Translations under genes and position numbers: made by a program | NCBI RefSeq assembly: GCF_039596395.1 | Contig: NZ_JBCNJT010000002.1 | Coordinates: 1,400,934 to 1,464,933, forward strand | Direction: 5' to 3' | Source: Fluviicola sp. | GTDB taxonomy: Bacteria > Bacteroidota > Bacteroidia > Flavobacteriales_D > Crocinitomicaceae | Length of the DNA stretch: 64,000 nt | In this document: piece after piece, positions 17,623-25,729 of the stretch | Numbering within the stretch: the first letter of the stretch is position 1 | How the letters are laid out: each line of letters begins with the position of its first letter | The notes under the pieces: generated by a model | Told to the model about the DNA's origin: nothing | Seen by the model: the letters and a program-made list of their open reading frames with translations, nothing else | The model's database searches: none

Positions 17623-18819
17623 ATGGAATTCAAGATTTCATCAAAAGCAAAATCCCTTACGGTAGTCCTGATGTTGTTAGGAGTTATCGGCCTTTGTTTG
17701 GGTATTTGGGTAGAATTTAGTTGCCATGGAGGTGAGCATTTTAAAACACGTTTCTTAGGAAACTTGCTGGTAGATAGCTTCTTCTTCTTCGCGATCGGTT
17801 TAGGAGCATTGTACTTCCTGGCTTTACAGTACGCAACTGAAACAGGTTGGTATGCTTCTGTTAAGCGTATCATTGAAGGAGTAGCGGGTTACCTGCCTTA
17901 CGGTATCGGATTGATGTTGATCACTCTATTGACACTTTCTTTGATGAAAGGTGGAGGTATCTACGTTTGGATGGATAGCGAGCATGTACAGCACGACCCG
18001 ATCTTAGTAAAGAAATCGGCTTATTTGAACCAGGTATTCTTCTGGATCAGAACATTGGCTTACATGGGAGTTTACTTCATCTTCTGGAGAGGTTTCAAAA
18101 TGCGTTCATTGGAAGAGGATCGTGTTGGCGGATCAGCAATTCACTTCACGAACTATAAAAAAGGAGCGTTGTTCTTAGTATTCTTCGCAGTGTTCTCTTC
18201 AACTTCCGCATGGGACTGGATCATGTCTATTGATGCGCACTGGTTCTCTACCTTGTTCGGATGGTACGTATTCGCAGGAATGTGGTGTTCTACAATGGTT
18301 GTTTTGGTAACATTGACATTGTATTTGAAAAAACAAGGATACCTGAGTAAAGTAAATGAAAACCACATCCACGATTTAGGAAAATGGACATTTGCAACAT
18401 CTTTCCTATGGTCATACTTGTGGTTCTCTCAGTTCATGTTGATCTGGTACGCAAACATCCCTGAAGAGGTGACATACCATTTGACACGTATTGAAGATTT
18501 CAAAATGTTGTACTTCGGTATGTTCTTCATCAACTTCGCATTCCCGATGTTGCTGTTGATGTCCCGTGATGCAAAAAGACACGCTGGTGTATTGACTGCA
18601 GTAGGAGTAATCATTTTCGCAGGTCACTGGGTAGATGCATACTTGATGGTAATGGGAGGTTCGATGGGTAAACATGCTTACATCGGAGCGATGGAAATCG
18701 GAATGGCGCTATTGTTCTTAGGATTCTTTATCAGAGTGATCTTAACGAACCTGACAAAAGCTCCATTGATGCCGGTAAATCACCCGTTCCTGGACGAAAG
18801 TATTCACCACGAAATTTAA
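17623..18819 (+). CDS. actF: alternative complex III subunit F, NrfD-like membrane protein
   Basis: 398 residues with about ten helices (SLTVVLMLLGVIGLCLGIWV at the start, IGLMLITLLTLSLM, SAWDWIMSIDAHWFSTLFGW, LIWYANIPEEVTYH, GVIIFAGHWVDAYLMVMGG). This is the second, paralogous NrfD-like subunit of ACIII. It makes the membrane core with ActC and probably part of a proton path. It ends 33 bases before coxB. Confidence 0.93.
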   Translation: MEFKISSKAKSLTVVLMLLGVIGLCLGIWVEFSCHGGEHFKTRFLGNLLVDSFFFFAIGLGALYFLALQYATETGWYASVKRIIEGVAGYLPYGIGLMLITLLTLSLMKGGGIYVWMDSEHVQHDPILVKKSAYLNQVFFWIRTLAYMGVYFIFWRGFKMRSLEEDRVGGSAIHFTNYKKGALFLVFFAVFSSTSAWDWIMSIDAHWFSTLFGWYVFAGMWCSTMVVLVTLTLYLKKQGYLSKVNENHIHDLGKWTFATSFLWSYLWFSQFMLIWYANIPEEVTYHLTRIEDFKMLYFGMFFINFAFPMLLLMSRDAKRHAGVLTAVGVIIFAGHWVDAYLMVMGGSMGKHAYIGAMEIGMALLFLGFFIRVILTNLTKAPLMPVNHPFLDESIHHEI

Positions 18820-18852
18820 TAAGGCACTTGTTGTTACGATAAAATAAAAAAC

Positions 18853-20136
18853 ATGACAAAGCTAATCGTATTAATAGTTATCATTTTAGGAGTTATTGCC
18901 GTCGCACAGCTGGTGCGTATGTATGAGCTTTCTTCTAAACTAAGAAATCGTCGTGAGGAAGACATACCGAATCGCGATAACCGTTTAAACGCAACCTTAT
19001 TATTGGTGTTTATGCTGGCATTTTTCGCATCGGTATTGTACTTGTTTGCTGAGTACGGGTTTACCGGTCGCGGGGAAGCTGCTTCGGTTCACGGAAAAGG
19101 AACTGACTGGTTGATGGATTTGAACTTGTGGATCATTATTGCAGTATTCTTCTTAACGAATGCTTTATTGTTCGGATTCGCTTTCAAATATGTTCGCAAA
19201 CCGGGAGTAAGAGCATATTGGTTCCCGCATGACAACCGTTTGGAGTTGGTTTGGACAGTAGTTCCGGCTATCGTTTTGGCCGTGATCATCATCCTTGGAT
19301 TGAGATCCTGGAATGAGCAAACAGATCACGCTTCCAAAGAGGCTATCCGAATTGAGTTATTCTCCAAGCAGTTTGACTGGACGGTTCGTATGTCAGGTGA
19401 CGATAACACATTGGGGTATTTCGACTACAAATTGACAAACGACAATAACCCGATGGCTTTGTTGACGACAAAAACAATCCAGGATGCGATCGACAGTATG
19501 GAAAACAGTTCAACTGGTATTCGTGCGTTGGAAGCTAAATTGAACAACCCGAAATTGATTTTTGTTCCTGAAGACCATGATTTAATGGTGAAGGATTTGG
19601 CTAGAAAAGAGCGCATGATCCGTATGTTGTACCAATTGAAAGCGCGTCACAACAGCGCATTGGATGCACGTGCAATGGATGATATCGTATTCAATGCGAA
19701 TGATACCTTATTCTTGTGTAAAGGACAGGATTACGAATTCAACTTCCGTTCGAAAGACGTTATTCACTCTGCTTACTTCCCTCATTTCCGTGCTCAGATG
19801 AACACGGTACCGGGACAAACTACACGCTTTAAGTTTACTCCTTCCATTACAACTAAGGAGATGCGTGAGAAAATGCACAACCCGATGTTCAACTACGTAT
19901 TGATGTGTAACAAGATCTGTGGATCTTCCCACTACAAAATGAAGTTGATAGTTGTTGTATTGGATAGACCGGCTTACAACAAGTGGTATAAGAGAGTTTC
20001 TAAGTTTGATCCGAAAGCGGCTGACGCTTGCAAGACATTCAGAAACATCTATGCAGTAGGTAAACCAAAGGCAGCAGCACCGGCTGATTCAACTGCAGTG
20101 GCAGCAAAAGATTCTGCTGTCGTAGCAGCAATGTAA
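18853..20136 (+). CDS. coxB: cytochrome c oxidase subunit II
   Basis: 427 residues. Membrane segments lie near residues 1-20, 50-72 and 95-115, and again near 133-150. The CuA domain ends with MCNKICGSSHYKM: ligands C352, C356, H360, M363; an upstream His is in HSAYFPHFRAQM. The usual Glu of CxExC is Lys here, which is tolerable because that residue binds copper by its backbone. A charged insert of about 60 residues (near 205-265, DSMENSSTGIRALEAKLNN and on) makes the protein longer than usual. An Ala/Pro-rich tail ends it. The subunit receives electrons from ACIII or cytochrome c. Confidence 0.95.
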   Translation: MTKLIVLIVIILGVIAVAQLVRMYELSSKLRNRREEDIPNRDNRLNATLLLVFMLAFFASVLYLFAEYGFTGRGEAASVHGKGTDWLMDLNLWIIIAVFFLTNALLFGFAFKYVRKPGVRAYWFPHDNRLELVWTVVPAIVLAVIIILGLRSWNEQTDHASKEAIRIELFSKQFDWTVRMSGDDNTLGYFDYKLTNDNNPMALLTTKTIQDAIDSMENSSTGIRALEAKLNNPKLIFVPEDHDLMVKDLARKERMIRMLYQLKARHNSALDARAMDDIVFNANDTLFLCKGQDYEFNFRSKDVIHSAYFPHFRAQMNTVPGQTTRFKFTPSITTKEMREKMHNPMFNYVLMCNKICGSSHYKMKLIVVVLDRPAYNKWYKRVSKFDPKAADACKTFRNIYAVGKPKAAAPADSTAVAAKDSAVVAAM

Positions 20137-20183
20137 TCACGCAATAATTAATTAAGTAAACAATAAAGTAAAAAAATAAAATC

Positions 20184-21992
20184 ATGGCAGCTCACGAAGC
20201 ACACGCACATCACGACGCTCATGGACATCACCACCATGAAGAAGGTTTTATTTCTAAATATATTTTTAGTCAAGACCATAAAATGATTGGAAAGCAGTTC
20301 CTGATGACTGCTGTATTTATGGGGGTAGTGGCAATGTTACTATCTATCTTGTTCCGTATCCAATTGGCTTGGCCGGGTGAGGAATCGGATTTCCTGTCAT
20401 TTTTCCTGGGTGAAACCTGGGCTCCGGGAGGAGTAATGAAAGAAAGCATGTACCTGGGATTGGTTACGATCCACGGTACGATCATGGTATTCTTCCTGTT
20501 GACAGGTGGTTTGTCTGGTACGTTCTCAAACTTACTTATTCCGTTGCAAATCGGTGCGCGTGATATGGCTTCAGGTTTCCTGAACATGTTGTCATACTGG
20601 ATGTTCCTGATCTCTTCTTTGATCATGTTGGCGTCTTTGTTTATCGAAACAGGACCTGCGTCTTCCGGTTGGACAATCTACCCTCCGTTATCTGCATTGC
20701 CACAAGCAATTGAAGGTTCCGGTTTGGGTATGACTATGTGGTTGGTTTCCATGACAATCTTTATCGCTTCGTCTTTGTTGGGTTCATTGAACTATATCGT
20801 GACTATTTTCAACTTGCGTACAAAAGGAATGAAAATGACTCGTTTGCCATTGACAATCTGGGCATTCTTCATTACTGCGATCTTAGGGGTATTATCCTTC
20901 CCGGTTCTATTGTCTGCTGCATTGTTGTTGATGATGGACCGTTTGGCAGGAACTTCTTTCTACCTTTCTGATATCATTGTTGGATCTGAAATGTTGGAAA
21001 ACCACGGTGGATCACCATTATTGTACCAGCACTTATTCTGGTTCTTAGGTCACCCGGAAGTATACATCGTATTATTACCGGCATTGGGTCTGACGTCGGA
21101 GATTATTTCTACCAACTCACGTAAACCGATCTTCGGTTACCGTGCCATGATCGGTTCAATCCTTGCGATTGGTTTCTTATCGTTCATTGTATGGGGTCAC
21201 CACATGTTCATTACAGGTATGAACCCGTTCATCGGATCGGTATTCGTATTTACAACCTTGTTGATTGCGATTCCTTCTGCTGTAAAAGTGTTTAACTACA
21301 TCACAACAATCTGGAGAGGATCCAACATCTACACTCCTGCTATGTTGTTCTCAGTAGGATTGGTTTCTACATTCATTACAGGTGGTGTTACAGGTATTAT
21401 CCTTGCTGACTCTGCTTTGGATATCGCAGTTCACGATACTTACTTCGTTGTGGCTCACTTCCACATTGTAATGGGTATGTCGGCAGTATTCGGAATGTTT
21501 GCGGGTGTTTACCACTGGTTCCCTAAAATGTACGGACGTATGTTGAACACACGTTTGGGATACGCTCACTTCTGGGTAACTATCGTTGGAGCTTACGGAG
21601 TATTCTTCCCGATGCACTTCGTTGGATTGGCAGGAGCACCACGTCGTTACTACGATTACTCCGTTTACGGTGATTTCGACAAACCGACACAAGAGATGAT
21701 TATGGACTTGAATGTGATTATCACGGTGTTTGCGATCATCGCGGCATTTGGTCAGTTGATTTTCTTGTTCAACTTCTTCTACAGTATTTACAGAGGTCCT
21801 AGAGCGGTTCAAAACCCTTGGAGATCGAACACATTGGAATGGACAACTCCTGTTGTTCACGTACACGGAAACTGGCCGGGAGCAATTCCGGAGGTTCACC
21901 GTTGGCCTTACGATTACTCGAAGCCAGGAGCAGAAGAGGATTTCATTCCTCAGATTGTTCCTTTAGCTGAAGGTGAAGAAGGAGATCATTAG
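20184..21992 (+). CDS. coxA: cytochrome c oxidase subunit I
   Basis: 602 residues, 12 or more helices. Haem and copper ligands are visible: HGTIMVFFLLTGG (low-spin haem His), GHPEVYIVLLPALG (CuB His, cross-linked Tyr, and the Glu of type A1 oxidases), WGHHMFITGMNP (CuB His pair) and VAHFHIVMGMS (haem His residues). Reduces O2 to water and pumps protons. The N-terminal 20 residues are strikingly His-rich (HEAHAHHDAHGHHHHEEG). It is the last gene of the operon; a terminator follows at 22009-22042. Subunit III, haem synthases and assembly factors are not in this window. Confidence 0.97.
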   Translation: MAAHEAHAHHDAHGHHHHEEGFISKYIFSQDHKMIGKQFLMTAVFMGVVAMLLSILFRIQLAWPGEESDFLSFFLGETWAPGGVMKESMYLGLVTIHGTIMVFFLLTGGLSGTFSNLLIPLQIGARDMASGFLNMLSYWMFLISSLIMLASLFIETGPASSGWTIYPPLSALPQAIEGSGLGMTMWLVSMTIFIASSLLGSLNYIVTIFNLRTKGMKMTRLPLTIWAFFITAILGVLSFPVLLSAALLLMMDRLAGTSFYLSDIIVGSEMLENHGGSPLLYQHLFWFLGHPEVYIVLLPALGLTSEIISTNSRKPIFGYRAMIGSILAIGFLSFIVWGHHMFITGMNPFIGSVFVFTTLLIAIPSAVKVFNYITTIWRGSNIYTPAMLFSVGLVSTFITGGVTGIILADSALDIAVHDTYFVVAHFHIVMGMSAVFGMFAGVYHWFPKMYGRMLNTRLGYAHFWVTIVGAYGVFFPMHFVGLAGAPRRYYDYSVYGDFDKPTQEMIMDLNVIITVFAIIAAFGQLIFLFNFFYSIYRGPRAVQNPWRSNTLEWTTPVVHVHGNWPGAIPEVHRWPYDYSKPGAEEDFIPQIVPLAEGEEGDH

Positions 21993-22008
21993 AAATTGAT
22001 AGATATTC

Positions 22009-22042
22009 AAAGGCGGTTCGAAAGAGTCGCCTTTCTTTTTTT
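22009..22042 (+). terminator. terminator of the act/cox operon
   Basis: Stem AAAGGCG (22009-22015) / CGCCTTT (22028-22034) followed by a run of eight T after one C. It starts 17 bases after the coxA stop. Confidence 0.8.
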
Positions 22043-22045
22043 GCT

Positions 22046-22076
22046 AACCACATAGTTCACATAGAACACATAGTTA
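22046..22076 (+). repeat. left 31-bp terminal inverted repeat
   Basis: Starts AACCACATAGTTCACATAG and ends AACACATAGTTA. It contains three ACATAG words at 9-base spacing. Exact complement of 22541-22571. Confidence 0.9.
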
Positions 22077-22129
22077 GGATGTCGTTGATTTTTATTATAT
22101 TAAATATATAATCCATTATTCACAGTAAT

Positions 22130-22536
22130 ATGACAAAATCTTATTTAGACGAACTGACTTATGAAATTATTGGAGCTGCTATTAGGTCCATACTCAATTA
22201 GGCCCAGGGTTATTAGAAAGCATCTATCATGAATGCATGAAAATTGAACTGACAAATAGAAATATTCCCTTCAGAACCGAAATGTCTGTTCCAATATCCT
22301 ATAATGGCCAAATATTAGAAACTATATTGCGTTGTGATTTGTATGTTGCAGATTGTGTAGTAGTCGAGTTAAAAGCGGTCAAAGCTTTTGAACCAATATT
22401 CGAAGCGCAGGTACTAACTTATATGAGGCTTTTGGATTCCCCTAAGGGAATACTTATTAACTTCAATTGTATGAGTATTTTTCATGGAGGTCAAAAAACA
22501 CTTGTAGGTGACAAATATCGAATACTTACGGAATAA
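22130..22536 (+). pseudogene. GxxExxY protein (PD-(D/E)XK superfamily), frameshifted
   Basis: The ATG at 22130 opens MTKSYLDELTYEIIGAAI (18 codons to 22183), then the frame is lost. If one G is restored at 22183/22184, the frame reads EVHTQLGPGLLESIYHECMK and joins the intact downstream frame (99 codons from 22237). The restored protein has the family signature G-LLE-SIY and the nuclease-like CDLYVADCVVVELKAVKAF (Asp...Glu-x-Lys), then FEAQVLTYMRLL. Total would be about 135 residues, normal for the family (TIGR04256/PDDEXK_3). The role of GxxExxY proteins is not known; nuclease chemistry is suggested by the fold. It could be a true decay or a sequencing slip. Confidence 0.85.
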
Positions 22537-22540
22537 ATAA

Positions 22541-22571
22541 TAACTATGTGTTCTATGTGAACTATGTGGTT
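22541..22571 (-). repeat. right 31-bp terminal inverted repeat
   Basis: Starts TAACTATGTGTTCTATGTG and ends AACTATGTGGTT. Exact complement of the left repeat; begins 4 bases after the GxxExxY stop codon. Confidence 0.9.
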
Positions 22572-22591
22572 TAAAGATGATTCTGATTTCG

Positions 22592-22599
22592 TATTTTTG
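22592..22599 (+). promoter_or_regulatory. -7 box of ruvB
   Basis: TATTTTTG matches TAnnTTTG and lies 9 bases before the ruvB ATG; a TTTA 19 bases upstream could be the -33 element and overlaps the right terminal repeat of the GxxExxY unit. The leader would be only a few bases. Confidence 0.45.
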
Positions 22600-22608
22600 T
22601 AACCGTAC

Positions 22609-23628
22609 ATGGAAGAATCATTCGACTACAGATCTGAAGCATCGAATCCTGAGAAGGAATACGACAAAGTATTGCGCCCGAAATTATTGAACGATTTTGC
22701 GGGGCAACCTCAGGTCGTGGAGAATCTCGAGATCTTTGTGAAAGCTGCTGTAAAGCGTGACGAACCATTGGACCACGTCTTGTTGCACGGTCCTCCGGGA
22801 CTTGGAAAAACGACTTTGGCCAATATTATTGCGAATGAATTGAATGTGGGATTTAAAGTCACCAGCGGGCCTGTTTTGGATAAACCGGGTGATCTGGCAG
22901 GGCTTTTGACCAATCTCGGTAAGGGCGATGTTCTTTTTATTGATGAGATCCATCGGTTGAGCCCGGTCGTAGAAGAATATCTTTATTCGGCAATGGAAGA
23001 TTACTGCATCGATATCCTCATTGATTCAGGAGCGAATGCACGGACTGTACAGATCAGTTTGAACCCTTTTACACTTATCGGTGCTACAACTCGCTCAGGA
23101 TTGCTTACAGCGCCTTTAAGAGCACGTTTCGGGATCAACTCGCGTTTGGAGTATTACAACGTGGAAACACTCGCTTCTATCGTTGAACGTTCGGCAGAAT
23201 TGCTCGACATTCCGATCCAGGAGCAGGCAGCTTTTGAAATATCCCGGAGAAGCCGCGGAACACCACGTATCGCCAATGCCATTTTACGTCGCGTGCGTGA
23301 CTTTGCACAGGTAAAAGGAGACGGAACAATCACCTTGGCGATTACACAGCATGCTTTGGATGCATTGAACGTGGATAAATACGGTTTGGATGAAATGGAT
23401 AACCGCATTTTGAAAACACTGATTGATAAATTCAAAGGTGGGCCTGTAGGATTGACGACCATTGCCACAGCGATCGGGGAAAATGCCGGAACGCTGGAAG
23501 AAGTTTACGAACCGTTTTTGATCCAGGAAGGATTTTTAATGCGAACACCACGTGGTAGAAAAGCAACCGAAAAAGCATTTAAGCACCTGGGCTTTGATAT
23601 GGGCTGGCTGCAGGGAGGATTGTTTTAA
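22609..23628 (+). CDS. ruvB: Holliday junction branch-migration ATPase RuvB
   Basis: 339 residues, full length. AAA+ motor that drives branch migration with RuvA. Walker [10 protein letters not shown] at 61-69, Walker [13 protein letters not shown] with D112/E113, sensor region [20 protein letters not shown] with the arginine finger, and a C-terminal winged helix ([34 protein letters not shown], then TPRGR). The start is set by the family N-terminus and by the -7 box just in front. Single gene; the convergent gap behind it holds two palindromes. Confidence 0.97.
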   Translation: MEESFDYRSEASNPEKEYDKVLRPKLLNDFAGQPQVVENLEIFVKAAVKRDEPLDHVLLHGPPGLGKTTLANIIANELNVGFKVTSGPVLDKPGDLAGLLTNLGKGDVLFIDEIHRLSPVVEEYLYSAMEDYCIDILIDSGANARTVQISLNPFTLIGATTRSGLLTAPLRARFGINSRLEYYNVETLASIVERSAELLDIPIQEQAAFEISRRSRGTPRIANAILRRVRDFAQVKGDGTITLAITQHALDALNVDKYGLDEMDNRILKTLIDKFKGGPVGLTTIATAIGENAGTLEEVYEPFLIQEGFLMRTPRGRKATEKAFKHLGFDMGWLQGGLF

Positions 23629-23634
23629 ATTCTT

Positions 23635-23668
23635 CGTTATATAACGATATCATGAAAACATGTTATCG
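23635..23668. repeat. CGTTATATAACG / CGATAtCATG hairpins after ruvB
   Basis: CGTTATATAACG (23635-23646) is a perfect 12-base palindrome; overlapping it, CGATATCATG...CATGTTATCG (23645-23668) forms a hairpin with one mismatch and an AAAA loop. The words CGTTATAT, ACGATAT and AAAACATG recur in the convergent gap at 59125-59164. Confidence 0.45.
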
Positions 23669-23687
23669 TATTTTCCGAATCGAATTT

Positions 23688-23717
23688 TGTAGGGGCGAAT
23701 AATTATTCGCCCCTACA
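23688..23717. repeat. perfect 30-bp GTAGGGGCG palindrome
   Basis: Two perfect 15-base arms, TGTAGGGGCGAATAA and its complement. Same core as 5102-5137. Sits in the gap between the converging ruvB and exported-protein genes. Confidence 0.75.
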
Positions 23718-23742
23718 CATTTTCAATGATTTGAATGTTTGC

Positions 23743-24534
23743 CTACAAATATTGATTAGCCACCAGCCATTTTACAATTCGTTCCAGTACCAGCTGATTG
23801 CGATCAATTGCAGATGCGCTGAACGTTACATTTTCTGCCGAAGCAATCGGAACTACGCGCTTCAAATTGTCTTTCATCGTTTGCATTTCGCAATTCTTCG
23901 CATTGTTCCCTCCCGTAAATGTTGCTTTTGCAATAGTCACTCCGGAAGGCAACTTGAATTCGTAGGTATCATTTCCGGTACTTTTCACACTGATGTCTTT
24001 AAAGCTTCCGATCGTTTTGGAATCCTGCTCGATGGTTTTATCCTCTTTCAAGTTCAGGGGCCAGCTTTTGTTGCGGCTCACCAGCGTATAATCCATAGCG
24101 ATCTTCGGTGCTTTTCCTTTTTTGGCGATGAATTCCTGTACTTTTTGTTCGTCCAGTTTTCCACCCGTGAAAATGCCACTTTTTCCCAATAGCTTGGCGA
24201 AAGACTTCTCAGTTCCCATTTTAGCTACCGTAAAAATCCCGATTTGATTAGCAGTTAAAAACGTCAAACGGTAAAAATGGTCCATGTTGTTATTGGGATC
24301 CTGCTCAAATTCTCCTGCGTAAGCTGCAATGATCAGTTTTTCTCCATCCATCGAATTCACTTCAAATGTACTGGTAAGTCCCATGTTTTCGGAATCTTTG
24401 ATTTTGGTGATCTTAGCCACTTCCACACCGTCAATGGTTAAAAGGCCGTCCACATACGTGTATTCGGATTTTTGGGCTAGTAAAGAGAATGCTCCGAACA
24501 AAGGAAGCATTAGTAAAAAGAGTTTTTTCATCAT
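23743..24534 (-). CDS. exported protein of unknown function, 263 aa
   Basis: Signal peptide MMKKLFLLMLPLFGAFSLLAQ (cut near residue 21). The mature part is a mix of beta-strands (YTYVDGLLTIDGVEVAKITKI, TSTFEVNSMDGEKLIIAAY) with a later YEFKLPSGVTIAKATFTGG. The latter half has basic and acidic patches. I recognise no family. No membrane segment or T9SS tail is seen, so it is probably periplasmic. It has its own promoter (see 24581-24608). Isolated between ruvB and queG. Confidence 0.75.
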   Translation of the reverse strand: MMKKLFLLMLPLFGAFSLLAQKSEYTYVDGLLTIDGVEVAKITKIKDSENMGLTSTFEVNSMDGEKLIIAAYAGEFEQDPNNNMDHFYRLTFLTANQIGIFTVAKMGTEKSFAKLLGKSGIFTGGKLDEQKVQEFIAKKGKAPKIAMDYTLVSRNKSWPLNLKEDKTIEQDSKTIGSFKDISVKSTGNDTYEFKLPSGVTIAKATFTGGNNAKNCEMQTMKDNLKRVVPIASAENVTFSASAIDRNQLVLERIVKWLVANQYL

Positions 24535-24580
24535 TATTTTTTGTTTTGACTGCTTACACCTAAGCCGTTAAAGTGTTCAA

Positions 24581-24608
24581 CAAAGATACGGAAACAATTT
24601 AGCACCAA
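24581..24608 (-). promoter_or_regulatory. promoter of the 263-aa exported protein
   Basis: On the coding strand TATCTTTG (24581-24588) is a full -7 match; TTG at 24606-24608 lies 17 bases further upstream as -33. The leader would be about 40 bases. Confidence 0.5.
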
Positions 24609-24711
24609 CGATTTAAATAGTTGAGCAGGGTTTGTAGCCCGTCCACCGGTTTTCATAACTCGATGAGTATTGCTAATTTTATAAGCGGCAGCAATTGCCG
24701 GAACATGGGGT

Positions 24712-25659
24712 ATGCAGCAAGATCAACTAAAAAAAGAGATTCGGAGAAAAGCGGAAGAAATAGGCTTCCTGCATGTGGGTTTCTCCAGGGCTGATTTCCT
24801 GGCTTCCGAGGAACCGCGATTGGTGAATTGGCTGAAAGCGGAAAAACATGGAAAGATGGGGTATATGGAAAACCATTTCGACATGCGATTGGACCCGAGA
24901 TTACTGGTTCCCGGTGCGAAAACCGTTATTTCTCTTGCCTACAATTACTTTCCTGCAACCACACAACGGGAAGATACCTTTCAAATTTCCAAATACGCCT
25001 ATGGCAAAGATTACCACGATGTAGTCCGTGCGAAATTGAAACAACTGGTTTCCGAACTACAGGAAGAAATAGGTGAAATAGAAGGACGCGTTTTTGTGGA
25101 CAGTGCACCGATCCTGGAAAAAGCCTGGGCCGAAAAAAGCGGAGTGGGTTGGGTAGGAAAGAACGGAAACCTGATCCAACCCAAAGCGGGTTCATTTTTC
25201 TTCCTCGCGGAAATAATTTGTGATTTGGAAATCGAGCCCGACGGACCGATCCGGGATTACTGCGGAACGTGCACCAAATGTATCGATGCATGTCCGACAG
25301 ATGCAATCGAAGCACCTTATATCGTAAATGGCTCCAAATGTATTTCCTATGCAACTATTGAGTTGAAAGATGCGGATTTACCTGAATTGTTCCGTGGAAA
25401 TATGGAGAATTGGGTTTATGGCTGTGACATTTGCCAGGATGTTTGCCCGTGGAACCGTTTTTCAAAGCCGCATACAGAACCGGAATTCCTGCCCAAAGAA
25501 GAAATTCTGTCCTTTTCAAAAGAAGACTGGAAAGCCCTGGATGAATTAACCTTCCAGGCAGTTTTTAAAGGAAGTGCAGTTAAAAGAACCAAGTTTTCCG
25601 GGTTGAAAAGAAACATTTCTTTTGTCAGTTCCTTTCACACTTTCCGTGATAAAGAATAA
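24712..25659 (+). CDS. queG: epoxyqueuosine reductase
   Basis: 315 residues. Performs the last step of queuosine synthesis in tRNA, a cobalamin-dependent reduction of epoxyqueuosine. Seen: the signature VDSAPILEKAWAEKSGVGWV (D130 is the likely catalytic acid) and GKNGN, then two 4Fe-4S sites: CGTCTKCIDACP (C184, C187, C190, C194) and CDICQDVCPWN (C238, C241, C245) with C210 in between. Somewhat shorter than the E. coli enzyme, lacking its HEAT-like C-terminus. The ATG at 24712 follows no clear ribosome site. Single gene. Confidence 0.95.
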   Translation: MQQDQLKKEIRRKAEEIGFLHVGFSRADFLASEEPRLVNWLKAEKHGKMGYMENHFDMRLDPRLLVPGAKTVISLAYNYFPATTQREDTFQISKYAYGKDYHDVVRAKLKQLVSELQEEIGEIEGRVFVDSAPILEKAWAEKSGVGWVGKNGNLIQPKAGSFFFLAEIICDLEIEPDGPIRDYCGTCTKCIDACPTDAIEAPYIVNGSKCISYATIELKDADLPELFRGNMENWVYGCDICQDVCPWNRFSKPHTEPEFLPKEEILSFSKEDWKALDELTFQAVFKGSAVKRTKFSGLKRNISFVSSFHTFRDKE

Positions 25660-25729
25660 GTTTGTTCATTTTATTTTAATCGTGATTTAAACCTTTGATA
25701 ATAAATAGCATCATAGGGAAAACTACAAC

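Larger units (their letters stand above)
22046..22571. mobile_element. 526-bp unit with perfect 31-bp terminal inverted repeats around a GxxExxY gene
   Basis: Left repeat 22046-22076 and right repeat 22541-22571 are exact reverse complements over 31 bases, and the match stops abruptly on both sides. Each repeat is built of three 9-base units with the word ACATAG (ACATAGTTC, ACATAGAAC, ACATAGTTA). Between them is one GxxExxY gene broken by a frameshift. The unit begins 3 bases after the cox terminator and ends 20 bases before the ruvB -7 box. No target-site duplication is visible. No transposase is present, so movement, if any, would need another source. Mobile nature is inferred from the structure. 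Confidence 0.55.

Noticed and set aside
22237..22536. A short intact gene of 99 residues
   Set aside because: It lacks the first third of the GxxExxY family; the missing part is present just upstream in another frame, so it is the rear of a frameshifted gene.
22030..22590. Target-site duplication around the inverted-repeat unit
   Set aside because: The bases next to the two ends (TTTTTGCT on the left, TAAAGATG on the right) do not match, so no duplication can be claimed.
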